The position numbers were made by a program, and so were the translations under genes. From positions 13,405,401 through 13,469,400 of the forward strand of contig NC_134310.1 of the NCBI RefSeq assembly GCF_949628215.1: DNA of 64,000 nt. Reading direction: 5' to 3'. How positions within the stretch are numbered: the stretch's first letter is position 1; every line of letters begins with the position of its first letter. The DNA comes from Phalacrocorax aristotelis. Taxonomy: Eukaryota > Chordata > Aves > Suliformes > Phalacrocoracidae. Of the stretch, positions 1 through 9,008 are shown one piece after another. Under the pieces are notes generated by a model, which made no database searches, was not told the origin of the DNA, and saw only the letters and a program-made list of their open reading frames with translations.

Positions 1-687
1 TATATCCCACAACTCACTCAAGGATAGGGATCAGGTAGTTTCCGTTTCTTGTACACATTCTTCCTCTTCCTCCTCCTCTTCTCGTGATGGCCCTGGTTCC
101 TCGTAATCTCTTTCTAAACGAGTTGACCTTCTCTTCCATGATTTCTTCTTGCGTTTAGAGGCGACTGATACTGGCACAGGTTGGTCCCCTGGTTTAGCTG
201 CAATGCTTGGCACTGGGGTTTGAGTAGCTGCAGTGCCTGTCGTGGGGGTTTGAGTGGCCGCAGTGCTCGTCACTGGGGTTGGAGTAGCTGCAGTATCTGT
301 CGTAGGGGGTTGGGTGGCCGCAGTGCTTGTCACGGGGGTTGGAGTAGCTCCCTTCTCTTTCCCTTGGGGGTACTGAATAGTGTTAAATAGGGCTCATTAG
401 GCGTGGGCCAGACCCCAGCACATGGCAGTGATTTGTATCTCTCTGGAATTGCCAGGGTGACAACATACTTCCTCCAAATGTTCTACTAATTTTTCAGGAT
501 TCTGCACTTGTTCAGGGGTGAAGTCCCACACCACGGGGGGTGCCCACCGTCTTAGGCATTTGCCCATACTTTCCCACATACCCTGCCACGCATAGCTATC
601 GAGCCTTGGGGCAGATCTCTGGATTATATTCTTAACTTGCTTACTAACCTTAGACAGATCTGATACCATCTGCCAAAGCAATATCAA
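1..687 (-). pseudogene. Gag region of B1 with Thr/Ala/Pro repeats, broken
   Basis: Two open stretches remain: 397-687 (about 96 codons, with a WQGMWESMGKCLRRWAPP segment) and 31-333 (about 100 codons). The second has degenerate 20-residue repeats of the form PTTDTAATPTPVTSTAATQT, then a basic KRKKKSWKRRSTRLERD stretch and a run of Glu. The same order recurs at 17915-18520 and 46330-47075. No CCHC zinc knuckle is visible, in keeping with many class III elements. Role as Gag is inferred from position. Confidence 0.55.
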
Positions 688-701
688 CAGATGTTTCTTG
701 A

Positions 702-1064
702 CTACCCAAGGTACTGAAAAGTTGTTGTAATGAAGGAGGAGACATTATATAAGATGGCAGCTACGGTGCCATTCTGTATTTCCTCCATAAAAAACTTCTC
801 AGAGGAGGAGGTATAATTGCTAATTGCCTCCATGAGGTGGTAGCTGAAGTACAGTAATGGCTTCCATGCAAGACCTAAATAACCAATAACAGTCAAGGCC
901 AGTGTTTTAATAACAAGTCTCCTAGGCAAAATATCTCTAATCACTGCAGAGCACAGCAAACTGACAAAACCAACAGCAAGTTTTAACATGTACTTTACCA
1001 TCAGCATGGTAAAGACTGGACAAACTAATACTGAGAGCAGATAAATCAATGCTGTGACCAGCAA
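702..1064 (-). pseudogene. Hydrophobic leader ORF of ERV-L-like element (B1 copy)
   Basis: About 120 codons, rich in Leu/Val/Ile/Phe with two or three stretches long enough to span a membrane, then a polar segment containing NYTSSSEKFFMEEIQNG. It starts about 50 bases after the LTR. The first codons are TTG CTG; the first ATG is about 20 codons in. Homologous frames are open at the same place in three other copies here (17528, 47115, 52500), while most other parts of those copies are broken. It may be the N-terminus of Gag or a separate leader protein. I do not recognise it. Confidence 0.5.
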
Positions 1065-1088
1065 CTGTTATTATCTCAAACCCTTCGT

Positions 1089-1106
1089 GTCCCACGTTGG
1101 GCGCCA
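1089..1106 (-). promoter_or_regulatory. Primer binding site, tRNA-Lys1,2 type
   Basis: On the minus strand the 18 bases read TGGCGCCCAACGTGGGAC, about 10 bases inside the LTR. This matches the lysine-1,2 primer site known from betaretroviruses and some other ERVs. Confidence 0.75.
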
Positions 1107-1115
1107 AAAATAGAC

Positions 1116-1735
1116 TGTCATGGTTCAGCGTCAGCTGGCAACTGAACACCACGCAGCCACTCGCTCACTTCCCCCCCCACCCCTGTGGGATGGGGAAGAG
1201 AATCGGACGAGCAAAAGAACTTGTGGGTTGAGATAAGCACAGTTTAATGATTACAATAAAATGATAATAATAGTACCAATGATTATGATAATAATAACAA
1301 TAATGTTAATATAATAAAATGGAAAAGGAAGGGAAAGGGAAAAAAAGGAAAAAGAACCACGGAAACACAAACGATACAACCACTCACCACCCGCCGACCG
1401 ACGCTGCCCGTCCCCGAGCGGCAATTGCTTCCCTCCTCCCCCGGCCAGCCCCTCCCAGGTAACATACTGGGCATGACGTTACATGATATGGAATATCCCT
1501 TTGGTCAGTTTGAATCCCCTCTCTTAGCTGTGCCCCCTCCCCTCCCGACTTCTTGTGCACCCAGCAGAGCATGGGAAGCTAGACATGTCCTTGACTAGTA
1601 CAAGCGCTACCCAGCAACAGCCCAAACATCTGTGTGTTATCTCAACAGGGTTTTTTTTCCATGCTAATTTCAAAGCACAGCACTATACCACCTAGAGTGA
1701 AGAAAATTAACTCTATCCCAGCTAAAACCATGACA
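1116..1735 (-). repeat. 5' LTR of B1 (L1 type, about 620 bp)
   Basis: Bounded by TGTCATGG at the U3 end (1735 side) and ...CATGACA at the U5 end (1116 side). It contains an (AATAAT)-rich simple repeat near 1256-1320 and the conserved block read as TTAAACTGTGCTTATCTC upstream of U5, shared with the LTRs at 12653, 16888, 29924, 47533 and 58293. Confidence 0.85.
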
Positions 1736-2392
1736 CTGATTTTCCCTCAAAACTCATTCTGATTTCTTAGTCATTTCACCATTCCCTTTTTCCTCAGGCC
1801 ATTGAAACAGAGTTTCCTTTAGATTTCCCTGGAGGATCTTCATAAAACAGTGTGAGTCACTGTGATCATGGATGCTGCTATATATGTAAAAAAAATAGCC
1901 AAACTCAGTTGGATATATGCATTTAATTTAAATATAGGAAACAGGACAGATGGCACAGAATATTGTATCTGGACATAGCCCTAGAATGAAATGCTATCAC
2001 ACATTTGTCATGCACAGACATCTTGGAAAAAAATAATCACAGTGGCTAAGGTATGTCTACTTAAAACTGCTGCATTAGAAATGTATTGGGATAAGCTTAC
2101 ATATAGCAGGACTTGAAAAACGTCAGCTACAAGACAGATGTCAAAACATAAGCAATCAATGTTGGCTTTTGACTGAACTTTTCAGGTGCTGTTATTTCTG
2201 TAGAGCAGGCCCGACTGACCAAAAGAAAGGCTGTCATGCATACTTCTAATGTTGCCACACTTTGTTTTTCTAATTCTTAATTTCCTGTGTTCTCTTATAA
2301 TTTTGTGATTTGTTCTGAATGGAGAAGAGTCAGTGTAAGAAAGGAGATTTTAAAAAACGTCAAGACAGAATGATGCTTTCATGATAGAGAGG
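1736..2392. other. Unique AT-rich sequence, no feature seen
   Basis: No ORF of note, no LTR-like ends and no CR1 similarity. It separates element B1 from the LTR at 2393. Confidence 0.6.
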
Positions 2393-2940
2393 TGACCTGG
2401 TTTCAGCTGGGATAGAGTTAATTTTCTTTATAGTAGCTAGTATGGGGCTATGTTTTGGATTTTTGCTGGAAACAGTGGTGATAATGTGGAGATGTTTTAG
2501 TTGTTGCTAAGTAGCGCTTACACTAGTCAAGGACTTTTTCAGCTTCCCATGCTCTACCAGGTGCACAAGAAGCTGGGAGGGGACACAGCCAGGACAGCTG
2601 ACCCCAACTGACCAAAGGGATATTCCATAACATATGATGCCATGCTCAGTATATAAAGCTGGGGGAAGAAGAAGGAAGGGGGGGATGTTCAGAGTGATGG
2701 CGTTTGTCTTCCCAAGTAACTGTTACGCTTGATGGAGCCCTGCTTTCCTGGAGCTGACTGAACACTTGCCTCCAATGGGAAGTAGTGAATTAATTCCTTG
2801 TTTTGCTTTGCTTGTGTGCATGGCTTTTGCTTTACCTGTTAAACTGTCTTTATCTCAACCCATGAGTTTTCTCACTGGGTGCGGGGAGTGAGCGAGCGGC
2901 TGCATGGTGCTTAGTTGCTGACTGGGGTTAAACCATGACA
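2393..2940 (+). repeat. LTR, L2 type, with following ERV leader
   Basis: Starts TGACCTGG (the TGTCCTGG terminus with a substitution) and ends AAACCATGACA. A TATA-like TATATAAAG lies near 2650. It is the inverse of the LTRs at 13603 and 56122. A primer site follows directly, so it is a 5' LTR, but the element behind it is cut off by a CR1 at 3575. Confidence 0.8.
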
Positions 2941-2948
2941 GTGCTTTT

Positions 2949-2966
2949 TGGCACCCAACGTGGGGC
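2949..2966 (+). promoter_or_regulatory. Primer binding site, tRNA-Lys1,2 type
   Basis: TGGCACCCAACGTGGGGC, eight bases after the LTR end; one or two substitutions from the canonical lysine-1,2 site. Confidence 0.7.
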
Positions 2967-3574
2967 TCGAAGGCTTTGAGATAACGACAGATTTGATTGG
3001 AATGTGCTAGATGGAATTTATAGCTGTTATTGCTGTTTAGCTATTAATTGACAGGCTCCTGTGCTTGCAATGGGGCTTGCTTGCCTCACTGTATATTAGT
3101 CTAGTGCTCGTTAGTGGCTGCTTTTTGCTTTCTCTGCTTGCTGTACTGCCATACTGCTGATCATCTGACTCTGCTGTGCCTGGGAACATTTTGATAACAG
3201 CAATGGCTCATGCCTGGGCTGGCAGGTGGCCAGGGTATCACTGCTGTTTCTGTGCTCCTATACTGGAGAGGCCGGAACTCCAGTGTGAACTTGAGTCGAA
3301 GGGAATGTGACCTGTGGATGAGTCGATGTGGGAGCAGGACACCCCAAAGCATCTGTGGCTGTGTATAAGCCCATGCCAGAGCAGGTATATCTCAAAGCGT
3401 CTCTGGCCATGGTTATGTCTGTGCCGCAGCAGGTATGCAGGGATTGTGGCCCAAGGATAAGTGCACACTGGAGAAGGTACACCTTGAAGCATCATTGGCT
3501 GTGCATGAGGTCATGCTGGAGCACCTCAAAGCGTGTGGCCATGGATAAGCCCACAACAAAGCAGGTACTCCCCT
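2967..3574 (+). repeat. ERV internal leader with degenerate tandem repeats
   Basis: From about 3290 a unit of roughly 50-60 bases recurs in diverged form, recognisable by AGCAGGTA-type cores (near 3380, 3430 and 3560; a related GAGAAGGTA near 3473) and CTCAAAGCGT/CTTGAAGCAT blocks. This follows the primer site of the L2 LTR, so it belongs to that element. An 87-codon frame runs through it (3328-3591), but nothing marks it as a real protein. Confidence 0.55.
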
Positions 3575-4241
3575 GGACTTCTCCAGGATAGAACAACCCC
3601 AGCTCTTTCAGCCTTTCTTCATAGGAGAGGCGTTCCATCCCTCTGATCATCTTCATGGCCCTCCTCTGGACCTGCTCCAACAGGTCCATGTCTTTCCTGT
3701 GCTGAGGGCTCCAGAGCTGGAGCAGAGTAGAGGGGCAGAATCACCTCCCTCGACCTGCTGGCCATGCTTCTTTTTATGCACCCCAGGATGCAGTTGGCCT
3801 TCTGGGCTGTGAGAGCACATTGCCAACTCATGTCCAGCTTTTCATCCACCAGCACCCCCAAGTCCTTCTCCACAGGGCTGCTCTCAAACCCTTCATCCAC
3901 CAGCCTGTATTGATAATGGGGGTTGTCCTGACCCAGGTGCAGGACCTTGCACTTGGCCTTGTTGAACCTCATGAGGTTCACATGGGCCCACTTCTCAAGC
4001 TTGTCCAGGTCCCTCTGGATGGGATCATGTCCCTCAGGCATGTCAGCTGCACCACTCAGCTTGGTGTCATCTGCAAACTTGCGGAGGGTGCACTTGATCC
4101 CACTATGTCATTGATGAAGGTATTAAACAGTAGTGGTCCCAATACAGACCCCTGAGGGGCACCACTCATCACTGATCTCCATCTGGACATTGAGCCGTTG
4201 ACCACTACCCTCCGGATGCAACTGTCCAGCCAATTCATTAT
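3575..4241 (-). mobile_element. CR1 LINE fragment, reverse transcriptase C-terminal part
   Basis: On the minus strand the translation carries CR1 ORF2 hallmarks: [59 protein letters not shown] and [22 protein letters not shown], in two frames. It lacks both the 5' domains and the CR1 3' end, so it is truncated on both sides. It cuts off the ERV leader to its left. Confidence 0.88.
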
Positions 4242-4826
4242 TCAGTGAATAGCCATGTACCTCAGCTATTCATTAGAATAATATTCAGACTGTGGGAAGC
4301 TTTATTCCAAAAAATGTAAGGGATGTTGTAACTTTAAATTTTATAACAAACAGCTTAGGTCCCTTTTAAGATCAATTACTTAAAGCTTATTTGAAAAATA
4401 AGTTCAAAGTTGAGGTAAATGCACAGTGATTTACATTTAGATATCTTTCAATGTAGAATGGAACACCAGCTGGTATTCATGAATTTCACTGGCGGTTCCT
4501 CAGGTATCATGCCTAGTCACACATGAATGAAGGTGAAAAAGTACACAATCAATCCCTTCTACTCCATCATTTTCTAGCAGAACCCTACTGTACCAAACAT
4601 GCTTCACAAATTAGATCTATCACCCTGTCTTTGGGCATCACCTGTTGTCTCAGTCCTTGGCTTTCATGATTAACAGGTACTTTGCCCTTAGCTTAATATT
4701 GGCACTCATTGGTGATTCTTGGAGGAGATACATAATCACATTTGGTACTAGTGAATCTTTATCATGCCATAACATCTGTATGATCACAGAGTGATACTAC
4801 ATAGTGATGTATTCAAATGACAGTGC
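4242..4826. other. Unique AT-rich sequence, no feature seen
   Basis: No credible ORF, LTR terminus or RNA gene. Confidence 0.55.
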
Positions 4827-6100
4827 CTAGAGTGAATACATATTCTTTGGACTAGAGACAAAATGAGAGTGAAAGCAAGCCTGTGACTTGCTTCTTTCCT
4901 CTGGCCTGTTAGCCTGAAGAGATTCTGTTAGAGGAAAATATATCAGGCCAGATCCAATAGCTTGAGAGAGGCAAGGTTGCTGACACTGAATGTGCCCAGG
5001 TCCAATCAGTAATGAGGCTGAAGATGCCCAGCAGGCACATGCACACAGAGCACACATATGCACTACATATATATGTATACATATATACATGGCTGGCCAC
5101 ACAGATAATAGATGGACACTCAGAGCACTCACACAAACACAGACAGCACCAATGGCCTCATCCTGCTCCCCTCTCTGGCTAAGTAGGATGGAGGTCCACT
5201 AGTGAGAATATATGTACACATATATACAAGGTGGAACCCTCCAGCAACTGGGCTCAGACATAGAGTCTGCCTAGCAGCTGGCCCCTGGATCTCAGTCTCC
5301 CCAGGCTCATGTGTCCAGCACCTGGACATGAGCCCCCAAGGCAGCAGCCCCACTCCAGTTGTTGGTATAGACCTCACCCACCCTTGCTCCCAGGCTACTT
5401 TACCTCTTCACCAGCTAATCCGGCTTGATCTTCGCTAGTAATCACATACTCGCACTCGCTCCAGTTGCTAGCACCACAGACACATGGGCCCTCCAACCTG
5501 TGCACTCAGACCCCCATGCATACACACAGAATAGAGAGCCACTCACCCAGGAAAGAGTTAGAAAGCAATTTAATAAGAAGACAGGACAAACTGTGCTGAT
5601 CAGGCACAGGGCATAGCCAGACAAGCTTACTGACCAGTCAACTATTTACACTCGACCAGCTCTTTTTATCCCCTTATCCCTCTATTTTCCCACTCTTGTT
5701 CCTCCCCAATTCACCTAAACACCTCCCTTTTCCTGCCTTTGGTTACTCTCCTGAACATCCCATAAGTCCTATGCGATCCCAAACTGCTTTTCCCCTGCAT
5801 CCGATATTGTGTCCCACACCCCTAGGCAGCAACCACCTTTAGTTCGAAAGGAGATCCAAAGAGCTGCTCCAGATGACTCATGGTGATGGGTTTCACACCT
5901 GGACTGTAGGGATGATGGCTCTGCTCGGCCAGCCCTGAGAGAGGCCTGGACAAGGGATTTGTTCCTTGGGAGTCCTTGATTTGGGACATTGTGTCCCTGT
6001 ACCTATTTTTCTTTCTGCATTAAAAGAAAATGTTTAATTGATCGCTTGGTGTCATTTCACCTTCATTTACTCCAAGGGGATCATTAGAACCTTGGTCCCT
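4827..6100. other. Repeat-like sequence of unknown type, host site of provirus A1
   Basis: Short ORFs on both strands overlap each other and none looks real. Near 5058-5090 and 5210-5227 there are alternating AT/CA stretches. The part after about 5500 has LTR-like features (an AATTTAATAAGAAG block near 5567, an ATTAAA near 6019), but I could not fix LTR ends. Bases 6095-6100 (GTCCCT) are the left copy of the A1 target duplication. Confidence 0.35.
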
Positions 6101-6350
6101 TGTAGGGGAATAGACAGGGATCGGCGACCGGAAGATCACGGGATGTGACGGAAAGATAGACTCCTCCCCATAGGAGTGGCAGGAACAGGAAGCACAAGAG
6201 CTATATAAGCGTGTGACGCAGTTAAATAAACGGACATTTTGTATCCATCATATTGATGTCTGTGCATCACTGTCCCCAGGGTGGGTAGAGCCCTGTGTCC
6301 CGGAGATATGCGGCCCAAGATAAGTTCTCCCGTAGAAGCGTACAGCAACA
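6101..6350 (+). repeat. 5' LTR of A1
   Basis: 250 bp, TGTAGGGG...CAGCAACA. It has a TATA box (TATATAAG, 6202-6209) and AATAAA (6225-6230) only about 20 bases later, so transcription start and poly(A) site must be close and R short, as in ASLV. Confidence 0.95.
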
Positions 6351-6352
6351 AG

Positions 6353-6370
6353 TGGTGACCCCGACGTGAT
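6353..6370 (+). promoter_or_regulatory. Primer binding site, tRNA-Trp
   Basis: TGGTGACCCCGACGTGAT, two bases after the LTR. This is the tryptophan tRNA complement used by avian alpharetroviruses. Confidence 0.9.
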
Positions 6371-6479
6371 CGGCGGGGCGGCATGGCAAGTTCGCCGGGG
6401 GGAAAAGGTAGCTTGGGGCACGCAGGGGCGGGACGGGGAGCCGCAGGTCGGCGGGCGCGCCATGGAATCAGTCGTAAAG

Positions 6480-6481
6480 GT
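6480..6481 (+). promoter_or_regulatory. Predicted 5' splice donor in gag codon 7
   Basis: AAG|GTACTG directly after the sixth gag codon. In ASLV the env mRNA donor sits at the same point, so env uses the gag ATG. Here the donor is in phase with the open frame behind the acceptor at 11596. Confidence 0.55.
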
Positions 6482-8414
6482 ACTGAAGGGATTGGGGAAG
6501 GAATATGGTACTTCGATATCGAAGGCGCCTACCTCAAAGGCCATCCAATGGATGATTACGCAGGGGCTCATACGAAGTCCCGCAGACATATTTAATAAGG
6601 ATAATTGGGTGAGAATTAAAGAGGAGTTAGCCGAAAGGGCTATGATGGGAAAAACCCAGTACATACAGCTCTGGGGAAAGATACACCGATTACTATTGAA
6701 AGCTCGGGATGATCAGGAGACGTGGCGGCAGGCGCGGCTGTGCCTGCACGGTGCTACAGGCGACAGTAGCACGGAAATAGACCCAGGAGGGGCAGTGGGG
6801 ACGCAGACAGGGGCAAGCATCGCGGGGGATGGGAAAGAAGGGGAGAGTTCGGACGGAGTAGCCCGGCCAACTACTCAGTCTGAGGCTCCCAAAGAGGTGG
6901 ATCGGGAAGCGGCGGTGTTCCCTGTTGAGCCAGCAGGACCTTTGGAATGCCCCCCTGCATACCCCTGGGACGATTTGGCACAGGCGCAGGTGCCTGCGCG
7001 CGAGGAGGGTGACGTGGCAGCGGGCGCAGCGGGAGTGACGGAGCGGAAGGAGGAGGATGATCAGCGCCGGCAGCGGCGCCGCCCTCTGCCCGATCCTCGA
7101 GACTGGCTCCCGGGGCAACCCTTGAGATGGGAGTCGGACGAGGAGGGGGATTGGAGTGCCTGGAGGGGAGGACAGGGGGGGTATAGAACAACCTCGAGTA
7201 GCAGCGAATCAGAAGTTGGGGGAGAAACCGATGCCCACATGTGGGAAGAGGGGGCAGCTTGCCTCCAGCGCGCAAAAAAGGCATAAGGCAGCAGGGACTC
7301 GGAGGACCAATCAGAGTGAGGGAAGAGAGGGACCGCCAAAAGGGGAGGTCCGGAGCGCTGCAGCTCCGGAGGGGTCCGCGGAGGACGTGCTGCGGCAGCT
7401 GCAGCAGGTTATGCGCGCACTAGGGGAAGTAACTCGGCGGCAGACAGGACTCTTAACGAAGGGGGCGCCCCAGCAACAGTCAGTCGAGTTACCTAACTGG
7501 CGGCTGATAGCTAGAGATTGTAGCCTCGATGGAGTAAGGATAGAGATGCCTGGGATCTTCCCTGTCCGACTAGCTCCAGGAGGAGGGGTGGAGTGGACGC
7601 TGATAGATGCCAAGCTAGTGCGAAGTTTATGGCGAGAAATTAGAGAAAAGGGGCTGAAAGACGAAGGAGTAGGATTGCTGCTGGACGCTGCGCATGCAGC
7701 GCCGTTGACCCCCTCTGATGCTAAGCAGTTGGCGAAAGCAATATTGGCTCCCACAATGTACATACTTTGGAAGGAGGCAATGCACAGTGCCTGCCATGCC
7801 CTCGTACAGCAAGCGGCGGCAGTTCCGGGCCACCCGCTGAGAGGGACCACCCTTGACCGGCTCAATGGCAGAAGTCAAGGACTGGAAACCCCGCAGTTGC
7901 AAGCAGCAGAATTAAGGGGCAGGGCACTGCAAGCGGTAACGGAGAGTTCCCGCAAAGCGTATAGCGAAGTGGGCAGGTATGAGAAAAAAGCAGAACCTTG
8001 GCAAAAGATACAGCAAGGACTAGCAGAGCCATTTACAACGTTTTGTGACAGGTTGCAGAAGGCTATTATAGAATCAGAATTGCCACCAGCAGCCAAGGAT
8101 GTAGTCCTTATGGATTGCCTCCGAAATCAAGCAAATCCGCAAACACAAGATATCCTCCGCACCCTGGCGGTGGGGGCATCATTGGGTCAAACCATAAGGC
8201 ATGTCTTGCGCCAGGAGGCGTTGAATCAGCATGGCGGTGTGGGAGTGCACATCTGCCAGAACCCTGACTGTGGAAGCGAAGAAAGGGTGATGGTGCAAGC
8301 GGCCGGGGTGGGGCCGAGATGTCACTTGTGTGGACGGCAAGGGCACTTTAAAGCTGGGTGCCCGCTAGCGGAAAGGGGAGGACGTAATGGAGGAGGAGCG
8401 CGCCCAGTAGGGAG

Positions 8415-9008
8415 GTGCTGGGTGTGTGGGAAGCCAGGACACCTGGCAAGAGATTGTCCAACTACGAAGCCGGGAAACGGCCAAAGGAGGGCGAAGCGAG
8501 GGGGATTCGCGCCTCCTGTGAGTCAAATGGCCCCCATCATGGTGCCAGTGCCAGGAGCTTGGCCCACCATAGCAGGCCAAGGGGGAGTGAACCTTCAGGC
8601 AGGGGAGCAGAACCAGCAAGATTTGCAGGTTACAGCCCCCGCGTGGCCTTGGTCATAGGCTGTGACGAGAGACCCATGGCAGTGATGATTACCCCGCAAG
8701 AACCGAGTTGCCCGGCACGGATATGCCTGGGAATGTTAGTGGATACCGGGGCAGATGTCACAGTGATGCCACTCGAACGGTGGCCACCAACTTGGCCCCT
8801 TGCCATGGGAAAGCGTATAATAGGGGTAGGAGGAGAACAACAAATGAGGACTAGTACTTGCCCTGTGAAACTCGAAGTCATGGACGAGGAGGCAGGGAAG
8901 CTCCTCACGGCCGTAGTGACCATACTAGTAGCAGATGGGGTAGCAAGCCCCTTGTTAGGGCGAGACGCCCTTGCCCAGATGGGGATCGGGTTGAAATATT
9001 TAGCATAA
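8415..9008 (+). CDS. pro: pro of A1, retroviral aspartic protease
   Basis: Open for 197 codons, -1 to gag; the translated part begins at the slip site 8472-8478. The active-site motif is LVDTGADVTVM (Asp 110 of the frame, codon 8742-8744). A flap-like IIGVGGEQQ and the C-terminal LLGRDAL follow. It would cleave the Gag and Pol polyproteins as a dimer in the particle. It overlaps gag by about 240 bases and pol by about 150. It is intact, and A2 has the same frame open. Confidence 0.9.
   Translation: MLGVWEARTPGKRLSNYEAGKRPKEGEARGIRASCESNGPHHGASARSLAHHSRPRGSEPSGRGAEPARFAGYSPRVALVIGCDERPMAVMITPQEPSCPARICLGMLVDTGADVTVMPLERWPPTWPLAMGKRIIGVGGEQQMRTSTCPVKLEVMDEEAGKLLTAVVTILVADGVASPLLGRDALAQMGIGLKYLA
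8472..8478 (+). promoter_or_regulatory. Gag-pro -1 frameshift slip site
   Basis: G GGA AAC, with GGA and AAC as gag zero-frame codons, 14 bases after the second zinc knuckle. A -1 slip here enters the pro frame. The heptamer is a known betaretroviral gag-pro slip site. The A2 copy has GGGAAAT at the equivalent place (41398-41404). Confidence 0.8.

Larger units (their letters stand above)
1..1735 (-). mobile_element. ERV-L-like element B1, 5' portion (continues beyond window)
   Basis: Read on the minus strand this is LTR, primer site, hydrophobic leader ORF and gag N-terminal region. The order and sequence match the element at 45584-48130 and, in reverse, the starts of 16888 and 51766. The rest of the element lies left of the window. 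All coding parts are broken. Class III (ERV-L-like) assignment comes from the pol of the better preserved sister copies. Confidence 0.85.
6462..8658 (+). pseudogene. gag: gag of A1 (MA-CA-NC), one 2-bp frameshift
   Basis: The start is set at the ATG at 6462 (MESVVKVLKGLGKEYG), not at the upstream in-frame 6366, because 6462 has the ASLV-like position and splice context and copy A2 opens at the same ATG. The matrix-like N-terminus is followed by a PPAY late-domain motif (6951-6962), a capsid region with a major-homology-like stretch around QGLAEPFTTFCDRLQKAI, and two CCHC knuckles (8320-8361 and 8416-8457). Near 7278 this copy lacks 2 bp that A2 has, giving a stop at 7284; the rest is open in the next frame to 8658. 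The frame overlaps pro. Confidence 0.9.

Noticed and set aside
3290..3574. CRISPR-like array
   Set aside because: Units are degenerate, of uneven length and without unique spacers, in a eukaryotic ERV leader.
5058..5090. AT/CA alternating stretch as a microsatellite or Z-DNA element
   Set aside because: Short and imperfect; nothing links it to a function.
6366..6461. Upstream extension of A1 gag to an ATG at 6366
   Set aside because: It overlaps the primer site and leader; A2 opens at the equivalent of 6462, which also fits the donor-site context.
7311..7865. 184-codon minus-strand ORF, and similar ones in A1 and A2
   Set aside because: They mirror the GC-rich gag frame; composition explains them and no domain is visible.
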